Below are positions 1 to 10,791 of a DNA stretch of 64,000 nt, piece by piece. The stretch is taken from assembly GCF_001625305.1 (NCBI RefSeq), contig NW_017802380.1:163168-227167 (forward strand). Direction: 5' to 3'. The translations under genes were made by a program, and so were the position numbers. Within the stretch, counting starts at the first letter, position 1, and each line of letters opens with the position of its first letter. The notes beneath the pieces were generated by a model, which worked only from the letters and a program-made list of their open reading frames with translations, was not told where the DNA came from and did no database searches. The DNA is from Branchiostoma belcheri (taxonomy: Eukaryota; Chordata; Leptocardii; Amphioxiformes; Branchiostomatidae).

Positions 1-3000
1 GGCCATCAGCAGCGACGGGACCGTCATGGAGGTACAGACCTCCACCGACATCTCCAAGGCCTTCGATAACCTCACCAAGGCCCTCAACACGTCGCAAACA
101 GGTGGGTTACAAGAATGCAACGCCTGTTTTGTTTACAAAATATTTATACAGAAACACACAACAAATGTTCAGCTACACTGGGGAGCTTTCGAGACCCACT
201 GTCTCTTCTTCAACCCGGTTAGGATCTCATCTATGTCCTATGTTTTTGTTTTCTGTGTAATCTCTGTTAATTGTGTTTCTTATGCTAAGTACACTTTTTG
301 TCAGTTCTGTTCACTTACGTTAAAATCTGCCATGTATTATGTCTGGATCTGTAGTCTGGATCCTGGACCCCCTTGCAAAATGATATTACAGAATTGAATG
401 CATGCTGCAGTACCAAGGTCATCCACCAGGAGACCCATATTTGACCTTGGCTTTTGTCTTCCTAAGACTTACCAGCATACCAAATATCATCACAATCCAT
501 AAAGGCGTTATGAAGTTATGGTGACTACAAATGTGCAGAAACACGCACAGACACACACACAGACGCACCAAAAACAATACCTCCATTTTTCATGGAGGTA
601 ATAACACCTTTGCTATCCACCCCAGGTGAACAGGGGATCACGTCAGACAGCTCCCAGGCGATGGAGGGGACGTCAGACCAGGACCAGACGACCGTGATCG
701 AGCTGGAGGGTCCCCTGCTCACGGACGCGCACACGGCCTTCAAGCTGACCACGCCGTCGCCCATGCCCGAGTTTCTCAACGTCCACTACATCTGCGAGTC
801 GGCATCCCGGCTGCTGTTCCTCACCATGCACTGGGCGCGCTCCATCCCAGCCTTCCAGGCACTCGGGTGAGGAGGCACAAGAAATGTCCTATGTTAGTTT
901 AAAAAGTTCAAGAGGCTCTCCTCGTCAAGTGACGCATAGGGCAGTGCCCATCTCCGTTTTCAATAGCCCTGGGCCACACAGCAGTGCAATTACTACAGCA
1001 GGGGGGCTAGTCCACTGGTAGTAGTGTGTGTGTGTGTTTAACTCCCATACTCTTTCCCAAATGCTGAGTGCTATGCAGAGAAAGCAGTATGTACCATTTT
1101 TAAAGTCTTTCGTATGACTCAGTCAGGGATTCAAGACCTACCGAATGCAAGGCCTACCATTGCACCGGTCCTACGTTATGTCTACGAAAAAAAATGCTAT
1201 GTTTATTGTTTCCTGACTGACCCTAGAAAAAAACTGCCAACCCTAGCCCTTTTTTGTGCGCGATACAGGACATTTAGGGAAAGGTTTCAAATGTATTTTA
1301 ATGTTTATGCTGTGTTTGTTCCAGACAAGAGTGCCATACAGGCCTTGTGCGGGTGTGCTGGAGTGAGCTGTTCACCCTGGGTCTGAGCCAGTGTTCAGCC
1401 GTCATGTCCCTCCCAACCATCCTCACCGCCATCGTCAACCACCTGCAGTCCAGCGTGCAGGCAGGTCAGTAACACAGCTTAAATTCTTACATACACCAGG
1501 ATAACTTTCCATGAAACAAGCCACACATCGAGTCCCCAAAACATAACCATAGCTGGGGGTCTGGTGTAACTCATAACCCCCTGAGACATTATCATTTCTT
1601 GCTTATTGAGGAGTTATAGCTTCATTCCAAAGTCGGAATAGGGGGGTCCAAATCATAGTGAAGGGGGCTCCTATGCTCTATCAGTCTGGTGAGAACTATG
1701 GTACATCTTCCCCAGGAAGAGAACATCGCTTTTTCCATTCCTCCTGGTCTTGGAACACCCCTTTCTCCTCAACTTTATCTGTAACACAGCTATCTTGCTC
1801 TCATACTCCATCCCCCAACTGTACTTGGTAGTAACAAGTCGCACTCTACGATAGTTCTTGGAAAATAAGGTTCTTGTGTCTCCTGTCTATCCAGACAAGT
1901 TGAGTGCAGACAGAGTGAAGGTGGTGATGGAACACATCTGGAAACTACAGGAATTCATCAACAAGATGGCCGCCCTTACGGTCGACCCCACGGAATACGC
2001 CTACATGAAGGCCTTGGTTCTCTTCAGCACAGGTGAGGCACTAACCTAAAGAGTGCTACAGACTAAACATTATTCATAGACATGCAATGAAGGAAAATGG
2101 CAGTTTTCTTCATTTTTGTTCTCTTAATTTTTACTTACAATTTACCTGCAGATAGCTGGATTTTGTCTCAAGCAGGACATAGCTGCAAGACATTTTTAAT
2201 CAACTTAGCATGATTATGTTTAATGTATAGTTTATTTATTACTCTATTAGAAGATGTTCAAGCAACAACACAAATGAATGGTAGCAATGATAGAAAACAA
2301 GACTTCTCAAAACAGTTCTGTGAGGTGATCATTTCACTATCACATCAATATTTCTGTAAGGCAGAGTTCTGACCCCACTTTGAAATTCCCATAGAAGAAA
2401 AAGTGTCCAGAAGAGCTGCTTCAGTGTTTGTCTAACTGCCATCTCTGTGTTGTGTTTCCCCAGACCACCCTGGGCTGCTGAACCCTCGGCAGATCGAGAA
2501 GTTCCAGGAGAAGGCCCACGAAGAGCTGAAGGAGTATGAAGCTCAAGCACACCCTGATGACACAGACAGGTACTGCACCTTATAACAAGTAATGGCACCT
2601 TATAACATGAAATTGCACCTTATAACTGCACCTTATAACTTGGACACAAGATGAAGAAGTCATGGATTCAATCCTTGGCATTCCTGCCTAAGTGTTGTGT
2701 CCCTGGGAAAGTCTTATAACATGCAACTACTACTTATAACTTGGGCACAAGATCAAGTGGTCACAGTTTTGCTCCCTGGCGTTGTGTTATTGGGAAAGGC
2801 TTTCTTCACCTTCCAATACCTAGTCCCTTGAGCTCCTGATAGTTTAATAACTGAGCGATTATTTTCCTCCCATAACACAATCATCATTCGCTTACTAAGA
2901 TCTGATGCCTTTTACAGGAACTCCAAAACACAATTTACTATGCATCTAGGTTTTTTCTGTATTGTTTGTATGTCTCTAGAGTTTTGTATTATTTTAGTGA

Positions 3001-3249
3001 TGTACTGTGTTTTATGAGTTTTTTTTTTTTACCTGAAATAAAGAATAAATGAATGTTTGTCTGTTGTCCTGCAGGTTTGCGAAGCTCCTGTTGCGGCTAC
3101 CGGCCCTGCGCCTGCTGTCCCCCTCCATCATGGAGGAGCTTTTCTTCGCTGGGCTGATCGGCAACGTGCAGATCGACAGCATCATTCCCTACATCCTCCG
3201 CATGGAGACAGCCGACTACAACAGTCAGATTGGGGGAACCTCACAGTAG
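1..3249 (+). CDS. NR2C: NR2C (TR2/TR4) orphan nuclear receptor, 3' part: hinge and ligand-binding domain
   Basis: This is the C-terminal 299 residues of a nuclear receptor of the TR2/TR4 type, a nuclear ligand-regulated or orphan transcription factor that binds direct-repeat response elements. Exons are 1-101, 626-866, 1325-1464, 1895-2032, 2464-2569 and 3075-3249, all with GT-AG boundaries and one continuous frame (frame starts at base 2). The protein contains the family signatures LNVHYICESASRLLFL and MHWARSIPAFQALG (helices 3-5), ELFTLGLSQC, EHIWKLQEF, and a C-terminal block with LPALRLL, EELFFAGLIGNV and SIIPYILRMET. These match vertebrate NR2C1/NR2C2 closely by recall. Exon 1 is hinge sequence; the zinc-finger DNA-binding domain must lie upstream of the window. 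The stop is TAG at 3247-3249. No AATAAA was seen in the next several hundred bases. Assignment to NR2C is firm; C1 versus C2 is not meaningful if the organism predates the vertebrate duplication. Confidence 0.95.
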
Positions 3250-3307
3250 AGGGCCACTCACAGACCACACATACATATATACAGCACAATGCGACATGTT
3301 CTATCCT

Positions 3308-3628
3308 AGCATGAAAGTTCAGTGTTGGTACAAATCATTATGAAAAAAAGACTAAGTTTTAAATTCCAACACTTAGATTACAGAATTTGGACTTACCCCA
3401 AATTTTCGGTTGACTCCATCAACCTTGTTCATGGAATGGACCCGTCTACTCTTGGAACGTGACGTCAGAGACACGTGCCCGTAGTAGCAGGTCATACGTT
3501 CCAAGAGTAGACGGGTCCATTCCATGAACAAGGTTGATGGAGTCAACCGAAAATTTGGGTAAGTCCCAATTCTGTAATCTAAGTGTTGGAAGTTAAAGCA
3601 TAGTCTTTATTTCATAATGTTCTATCCT
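3308..3628. mobile_element. Long hairpin MITE
   Basis: Two arms of about 120 bp (3336-3455 and 3510-3619) are near-perfect inverted complements around a short spacer. A 12-bp direct repeat, ATGTTCTATCCT, occurs at 3296-3307 and 3617-3628 and looks like a target duplication. There is no coding capacity, so this is a non-autonomous palindromic element just downstream of the NR2C stop. Confidence 0.8.
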
Positions 3629-4610
3629 GTTTAAATAGTACACATTCTGTACAATGTTGTGTAGCTGATGATCACTCATACTCATAGAGCAGGTTCGCAG
3701 TCACTATCCAGGGTTAGATTATACTGCTGCTGTTGTCCCTGCCACAGGGGTCGGCAGCAGTCGGCTAGTGGTACTGGTCTTCACACCGCTCCTCCAGGCA
3801 GCCCTGTCCAGTGGGTCAACACTGGCAAGGCCACGCTCACTGATGTCTCTCTCAGTCTAGGAAAAAAAATTTGGTGAGACTCTTTTTGCGGAGAACAGTA
3901 CAACACTGAAGTTCACAGACCTCCTAGTCCTAGTAAGAGATCAGCTTGTGTAAGATTTTCCCCCGTGGTGTAGTCTTCTGGGTTTGGTGCGTCCTCCCTG
4001 TCTGTTGGTGTTTGGTCATTATTAATGTGTCTTCTGCGTGATACTGTGCACAGTAGGATTTCATTTGTAGGCACAATGTCACACCTATCAGCAAATACGG
4101 AGAATGAATGTAAAGTAGGACAAAAAAGAAAAAGGAAAAATTCATTTGGTGACCACGACTATTTGTATGCTACGATATTACACATAACCTACAATCTTAA
4201 AAACACTGTTGTTTGTAAAATGGTTAGCTTACTCCGGTAAGTCTGTACAACGAATAAGAAAACAACAACAAACCCTCAGCTCAGGTTGCAGGGATCCAGG
4301 TTGACACTTTCAAAAAACATTTGTACTTACATTGATCAACAACCCTCTAACAAGTACATGTATATGTGGCATGCTTTAATACCCGTGTGATGATAATTAG
4401 TGAGACCCGCCAAGCGGGATTTCCTCACCCTACGCTGGTCTACCTAACGTGATTTAAACCCGCCCTGTATATAGAGCAGCACTACAATTGACCAAGTCAA
4501 AATTTCCCGTGGGGTGTAGGTGTAAGATTCTGTACATGTACATGTGTGATTCCATAGGGACCTCGATCGTGTGACGTAGTTAGAACAAGGAGGGCTTGCG
4601 GTAGAGCGAA

Positions 4611-4710
4611 TATGGTCTCCACCAGACTCACAAGGCGGGTTAAAAAATATGCAAGTTTAGCAAAATAGGGAGAACGATTCGCCAGGGGAGTTTGGCTACC
4701 AGAGGGTTTC
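4611..4710. mobile_element. Degraded MITE, TAGCCTCTACCAGG family
   Basis: The sequence begins GTCTCCACCAGACTC and contains the internal blocks GCCAGGGGAGTTTGGC and ATAGGGAGAAC seen in the 13.5-kb and 19.1-kb copies. The second terminus is not recognisable. Confidence 0.5.
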
Positions 4711-4756
4711 ATTTGCACACGTAAGGGCAAGTGTTCCCCTTACAGTGGGCTCACTT

Positions 4757-4949
4757 TAGCCTCTACCAGGCTTTGGAAGGCGGCTGGAAAGAGTAGAGAT
4801 CAGCCAAATAGAGAGATAACATGCCAAGGGAGTTTGGTCGGCTGGAGATAACAGTTTGCCGCTCCCAACCAAACTCCCTCGGCATGTTATCTCTCTATTT
4901 GGCCGTTTTTTACTCTTTCCAGCCGCCTCCCAAAGCCTGGTAGAGGCTA
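4757..4949. mobile_element. Hairpin MITE, TAGCCTCTACCAGG family
   Basis: This is a 193-bp palindrome starting TAGCCTCTACCAGGC and ending GCCTGGTAGAGGCTA. Flanks 4748-4756 and 4950-4958 match at 7 of 9 positions (GGCTCACTT / GGCTCACCC), consistent with a diverged 9-bp target duplication. Confidence 0.85.
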
Positions 4950-5795
4950 GGCTCACCCCCTTTGCGGATTACTGACACTATGTTTGCCGAAGCTTGCTAT
5001 CCAAACCTCCCTTGGAAAAGCCTGGTGGAGGCTAGAATCAGAATCAGTCGGACTGTTCCAGTGTGGTGTCCAATCAAGTAGACGATAATGTTTCAAGCAA
5101 CGATAATGTGCCTTGTACCATAGTGAAGATCAGCAGAAGGAACGGGGGTCCCTGGAAGACAAGACTGTTGATAAACCATACATATACTATAGGACGTTAG
5201 TCACGTTTTTTTCCCAATCAGTTGGAATTGTGTCTTTAAGGAAGCCGTACGTAGACTGTTCATTAACATGCGTGTGTTGTTGTGTGTACCCTACTAGAAC
5301 AAGTGAACCCTTAACACATGAGATGAAATTTGCTACCCAGCCGTTCACCACGGAATATTGCACTCACGATGTATTTTAATTAATTCAGCGTCAGATAGGT
5401 GGTAATGTAATGCTAGTGTGTTTTGAATGTATTGTAATTTTTAAGAATTGTTTAATACTGTTATCAGATTATAATGAAGGGGTTTGAACAGGGGGTTGGG
5501 ATGTCTCGTCATAGAGGCCAGTTGGGATGACATTTTGGGGGGTTTTAAGTTGACTCCTACAGATGCCAGGTTGTTAAGAACAAAAAACTCCTGTGATATA
5601 GCCGCTAGGAGTAAGCAAAGACGATGTACATGTGGTTTGCGGCAATATATAGAGGTTGGTTTGTACGCTGTGGCTATGGAAAGATAAATGTTTTATAACA
5701 CAAGGGTTCTTCATGTGATTGTGAGCGATGGCTAGTAAGTGTTATAGGAACATGGTGTGTGGTATGTACACTAAGGTGCCAATGTTCAGGAGTAC

Positions 5796-6003
5796 TAGCC
5801 TCTACCAGGCACCGCGGATCGCTGAAAAATAGCAGAAATTGGCTGAAATAAAGGGATAGTATACCAGAGAAGATCCCGGGCCATAGAAGATCCAATTTGC
5901 GACCCACGGGTCTATGGCCCTGGATCTTCTCTGGTATACTATCCCTTTATTTCGGCCAACTTCTACTATTTTTCCAGCAAACCGCAGTGCCTGGTAGAGG
6001 CTA
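5796..6003. mobile_element. Hairpin MITE with exact 9-bp target duplication
   Basis: This is a 208-bp palindrome with termini TAGCCTCTACCAGG / CCTGGTAGAGGCTA. It is flanked by identical CAGGAGTAC at 5787-5795 and 6004-6012. The 9-bp duplication suggests mobilisation by a Mutator-like transposase (inference from duplication length only). Confidence 0.92.
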
Positions 6004-6940
6004 CAGGAGTACTGAAACACCCGTACTTTGTTGGGAAGAATGGATTGATCTACGAACCTCTTACTCACCTGGCTGAAAGAAATGTGAATAATATGTACAG
6101 GACTCGAATCGATTTGAATGTATTAGAGAAATCGTTGGTTTGTGATATTTTGCAATAGCGTTGATGTTTTCCTTTTAATCAGTCATTTTTATTATAAGTG
6201 CTTTGAATGATTGACGATTTTGTCCGAATAATAATTAATTATACAGCATAGTAATGGGTATAATTGTTTTGCAGCAGATTAGGTTGTTGTGGGGATACCG
6301 CCTGTTAAGTTGAACCTATGACCATTCCAGTGAAGACTGACGAGGAACAGCCTGTCAGTGGTACCGTTAACTCCCGACGTGCAACTTCTCAGCGGTGCTA
6401 ATCGTGAATTTCATTGTTACCACCCCCCTACTTAGTTGTCTTCCCCCCCCCCCCCCCTGTGGCACCATGGTTTTCAACTGTCTTTGCTGACATTTAAATA
6501 AGATGATTTTGGAAAGAAACAGATGTCTGTGTCTTCTTTTTTTTTTTGTATTACTCTCAAGATCTATAAGAAAAGAAAGTACCCATGTCCATTGTCCTAA
6601 TATATTACATTCTTGTATTTTTACAATATTATATTACACATAAGAATTTAATTGCCAAAATATGTCACTAATACAATTAAACATAAGCTCACAATCTAAT
6701 AGTATCTGGGCTTCATAATATGTTGATACTGCTTTCATCTATTCAGTGCAATTGATCTATCACAATAGTTTGACATAAAGCCCAAACTTTCAAAGGCACA
6801 AAAGTTTTTTTCTTAACTTTGGAATCCAAATAAAATGTTCTTGGTTTGTCAACTATAGCTTTTCCAAGTTTGTCCTCTACAGTCCGGTCTCGGGTTTGAC
6901 GTCTAGAAGGAGTGATAGTCACTTGTCACCTGCTACCTAT

Positions 6941-7141
6941 TTTTCTTTTATTCCAACATCTAATGATGCTAATCACAAGACGTGGCGACGGCACTTATAC
7001 TAATGCCACCACCAACACGGGACAATACAATACTCATTTTCTGAGCGAAGTGAGGAAAGTCGCGTAAAGTGCCTTTCCCAAGGGCATGTTCGGGACCTCT
7101 TGGTTCCGAGTCGAGCACTCCGCCGCTACGCCACACGACCC
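6941..7141 (-). mobile_element. tRNA-derived SINE (reverse orientation)
   Basis: Read on the minus strand, the element starts with a tRNA-like head (GGGGTCGTGTGGCGTAGCGG, positions 7141 downward). It continues through a region related to GGTTCCGAGTCG and ends in a run that is T/C-rich on the plus strand. A second copy at 17757-18031 shares the same body and has clear insertion boundaries. Between 6013 and 6940 I see no gene, only an A/T-rich spacer with a poly-C run near 6446-6458. Confidence 0.7.
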
Positions 7142-7147
7142 CAACTA

Positions 7148-8776
7148 TTAAGCCAACTCTCTGCCTCTAAACCGTCTGCGATACCCAAGGGAGGCTGGTG
7201 ACTCATGTCGGTTCCTGTTGTGTTCAGGTCGTACATGTATTTCAGTTTCACTTCTGATCGCGCTCTGTTCCTCGCCTACGGCTTGGTTCACCGCCCATGC
7301 CGCCTGGATGGTCTCTTTCGCAACCTTGCCGAAAAATTCCCCGCTCTTGTTCCCAGACTGATTTTGTGATCCGTTCATGTTGTTGTTCGATGGCGTTGAC
7401 CCTTGATCAGTCGATCCAGAAAACTTTGAACCTCCGTTCCCCGACGCTGTGTTAGACGCCAGTTTCTGCGCTGGGGACGCCACTTTCTTGATGTTGGAGA
7501 TGGTGTGAGATGCGATCCCTCCAGCCGCGCCTATGGCCACGCCCTTGCCCCAGATTTTAGGGTCTTTCCCGTAATCCTTCCACTTCTTTCGGCCCTTCGC
7601 ACAGTTCCCGGCCTCCTCCACCGCAGTGCTAGCCACGGAAGATATCACCCCGCCTGCAACGCGGATTCCGAGCTTGGTAGCTCCCCGCTTACATGCCTCG
7701 TTCACGACTTTACCTGCAGAGAACAAGAAATAGCCATGCCTTCAACTACCAGAGTTATCAACCAAGGATTGAGGTGTTCAATAATTCATTCTTTCCTAGA
7801 ACTATCGCAGAGTGGAACTCGCTGTCACCAATGCAAGTACAGTAGGGGCATTGTCATTAGATAGCTTTAAACAAGAGTTAGATTTTTAAGGGTTTGGTGT
7901 AACAAGGCGATCGGTGTAATGTAGCCAGCTGCCGCCGCGCCGCGTGCCCGTGAAGCCGAAGGGCGGTTATACCGGCTATACAGATACAGAAGCTGGTGTG
8001 TTACGCCGAAGGGCGGTTATACCGGCTATACAGATACAGAAGCTGGTGTGTTACGCCGAAGGGCGGTTATACCGGCTATACAGATACAGAAGCTGGTGTG
8101 TTAGTACGCCGAAGAGCGGTTATACCGGCTATACAGATACAGAAGCTGGTGTGTTAGTACGCCGAAGGGCGGTTATACCGGCTATACAGATACGATACAG
8201 AAGCTGGTGTGTTACGCCGAAGGGCGGTTATACCGGCTATACAGATACAGAAGCTGGTGTGTTACGCCGAAGGGCGGTTATACCGGCTATACAGATACAG
8301 AAGCTGGTGTATTACACCGAAGGGCGGTTACACCGGCTATACAGATACAGATGCATACCTGCCGCCACCGTTGCGACGCTCTCTGTCGCCGCCACCCCGC
8401 CACATCCTATCACCCCTGTCACAAAACCCACCGCCACATCCACGCCATACTCTTTCCCGCTGATCTTCTTCTTCGTGATGGCCTTGACCGTCCCGTGGAT
8501 GGCCGAGCTAATCCCGGCTCCCGCCAACATGCCTCCGACGATGGGAATCGCGACACCACCGGTCAGCACGGTCAGGGCTATCCCACCAGCACCAAGGAGA
8601 GTGCCTGCGGTGATGGCGGAGGCTTTCTGTGCGATGTCGTGGCCCGTGCCGACGTTACACCTGCAGGTACAGGTCACCTTCTTGCGACAGCGGCAGGTAC
8701 AGGTCCTCCATTCTTCCCCATCGCCACAGCGCTGACATCCTTTACAGCGGCTACACCTGGAGTCACTGTTACCCAT
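7148..8776 (-). CDS. Two-exon Cys-rich, Gly-rich membrane-like protein of unknown function
   Basis: Exon 1 is 8776-8359 and exon 2 is 7713-7148 (minus strand). They join in frame (GCA-G|GT) to encode 327 residues. The start MGNSDSRC fits an N-myristoylation motif (Gly2, Ser6) with a nearby Cys that could be palmitoylated. Residues 8-40 are a Cys-rich stretch (CSRCKGCQRC, then TCTCRCRKKVTCTCRC). Two Gly/Ala/Val-rich hydrophobic blocks follow (about 48-80 and 105-135), each like a membrane-inserted glycine-packed helix pair. Exon 2 holds a third block (GKGVAIGAAGGIASH) and then a polar Asn/Ser/Gly-rich tail. I do not recognise the family. The start is the first ATG and has no competing upstream frame. 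The intron (7714-8358) is nearly all retrotransposon sequence. Expression is unproven, but the clean splice join and biased composition argue for a real gene. Confidence 0.75.
7735..7955 (+). mobile_element. LINE 3' end fragment (C-terminus of ORF2 plus 3' UTR)
   Basis: One frame reads FNNSFFPRTIAEWNSLSP (about 7768-7830), which matches the conserved C-terminal motif of many non-LTR retrotransposon reverse-transcriptase ORFs. A 3' UTR follows and ends in the sequence that becomes the minisatellite. Related tails occur at 52.1, 53.8, 54.6, 57.8, 59.1 and 60.0 kb. Confidence 0.75.
7956..8352 (+). repeat. 50-bp minisatellite derived from a LINE tail, about 8 copies
   Basis: The unit reads CGCCGAAGGGCGGTTATACC, then GGCTATACAGATACAGAAGC, then TGGTGTGTTA. 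Copies are near-identical, with a few 3-4-bp length variants (TTAGTACGCC and an extra GATAC). The same unit occurs once in each dispersed LINE tail elsewhere in the window, so the array arose by tandem expansion of that tail. Open frames across this array are artefacts of a repeat without stops. Confidence 0.9.
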
Positions 8777-10791
8777 TTTTCCTGTGGGGAGAGAACTGTC
8801 CTCTGATCACGTACTTATAATTTGCTTCTTCTTGTAAATTTCTGTAGGAAATCGACAGGGAGCAGACCCATTCCACGTCCACTCGAACGGCGGTTTTTCT
8901 GGTATCATGATGTGACTTTGGTCGGGGATTTCCGAGTAGCGTGATTCCCCGCTCCACACAAAGAAGTTTCGATGGACCGATCCATTGTATTTTGGGGGTG
9001 CAACGCCTTAGATTGATCATTTGAGAAAGACCTGTAGCGGAAGCACGTATATGAGGACTAGAATTTCATTCAAACAGGCATGCACAAAGAACAACATGTC
9101 AACAAGGAAACAAGGAAAAGAAACTATTTAAATTTACAATGGCGTATAATGGCAAGTATCCTGACTCCTATTGGCATTATTAGATGAGTCCGGGGTTTTA
9201 GGACCTTAAGAGACATGCGCCATGAGTCATACAGGTGTCGTCATGCGACACAACAAAACATGCCGCTGCCGGAATCAACCTTGACCTTACTGTACCCTGA
9301 CCTAACGAGGCTCGTCCATTTTACTCTTGACTTTCGGCTGGTTGCAGGATGGCCGGCAAAAGAACGCGTTAAAAATTCTACAAAACGCAGTACATGTATC
9401 AAAACTCCCACCCGCCCGGAGGCCTGCACAGGAGGCTAAAAAAAGGCCGGCAGTATATTCATGGTCTGTAACAGAGCGACTTCATTTTCTGCAAATATTC
9501 CGTAGTTGAAATCACGCACATATGCCACACAGATAATACATGTAGTTAGTAGTTTTTTCACCTATCATGTGCAAAATGAATACAACTGACAGTATGGTTC
9601 CAATGCTCAAGTGCGATGTCTCCGAAGTTCATGTTTATTCATGATTTTCGGGCTTTGTTGTCATGGATTAAGGGCCCGGAAAAACCAGCAGGGCAAGGGT
9701 TAAGAAACAGTGGCTCTCGTCTGTTTTGATAGTAACGTTAAAACTAGTGGTTAAATCCCAAAGGAAAATGTCAGTCAGGTCACCTGTACGTAGATGGATC
9801 AACTTTACAAAGACGGCTGTTGTTATACATGCATTTTTTTGTACCAACAATATTGTAGGGGCATGTTTTAATGCATTGTCGCACCTGATGTTCCAATAAT
9901 ACGGGGCGCATTCTCAGTGATGCAGTACACAGTCCATCCTCTGTGTTCTTAGCGGAAACCCCTCAAGCGATGTCAAAAGAACAGTACACTACAGCAGTTG
10001 TTGGGGCCATGAATATTTCAAAGCGCTTCAACTGAACAGGAGTCGTGACCTTGTACTTAAGTGGATTCATGGTGAGATTTAGTCGCTTTAGTCGCACAAT
10101 TCCAAAAAGGGCGTGCCTCTGTTTGTGTCAAGCATGTAAATACTGTTGAGAAAATACTGGGATCGAAGAGAGAGAAGACACCAGTCTATATACTGACCGT
10201 GTCTGTCGGTGAAAATGGTAAAGCTCTAGTCACGTTGTATTTTGTTTCGGTTGTTGTGAGAAGGCGTGTGGTTCGGACTGAGGAGCTGGCCAGACTCTCC
10301 ACAGGATTCTATTGTACATACGCCAAAAAGCAGTTACTCAAGCTACTGGATGTGATTTTGGAAACGGTCAGACGTTTCAGCTGGTATCCACTAAGCTTTC
10401 GTCAGTGACTGGTTTCTATTGTAACGCTACATGTTGGGGGAAAGGAGGGAGACACCGTGAGAAGGCACGTCCGACCCAATGGATGACTTGTACTTCAACT
10501 TGGCCGACTTTATGATTCAAAAGCATTGGAACGGGATCGGCAGTTCGAACGTCGGTAGTTCGAGGACCGTCCTTGGCCGTTGCAGTACACTCATTGTAGT
10601 GCATCAACCCCGGACAGACGGTTTGCTTACTGTAAATGATGGCCTTTTATCGAACAGGTACTGATGAATATATATAGATACTGATGTATAGATACTGATA
10701 TCCGGCTGTCGTTTACCACCAAGAACGTTATTTGTGGATGCTGCCACGAAGCAACACGGTTTCATCACGGTTTGTGTCTGTGTTGATCAAA
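8777..10791. other. Intergenic spacer without a recognised gene; contains a retroelement fragment
   Basis: No spliceable coding sequence was found. Bases 10317-10362 share a block (ATACGCCAAAAAGCAGTT...) with 19460-19507. On the minus strand, 10345-10410 contains CTGACGAAAGC ... GCTGAAACGTC, a repeat-associated stem also discussed under the hammerhead-like repeats. The start regions of the minus-strand Gly-rich gene and the plus-strand EOGT gene face away from each other across this spacer, so it should hold both promoters. I see no convincing TATA box. Confidence 0.5.

Noticed and set aside
7956-8352. CRISPR-like array
   Set aside because: Whole 50-bp units are tandem with no unique spacers, the DNA is eukaryotic, and the unit is a LINE tail.
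7944-8735. 263-codon plus-strand open frame (and two overlapping frames) across the 50-bp repeats
   Set aside because: The open frame is an artefact of a stop-free tandem repeat plus antisense of the Gly-rich exon 1; periodic protein with no start context.
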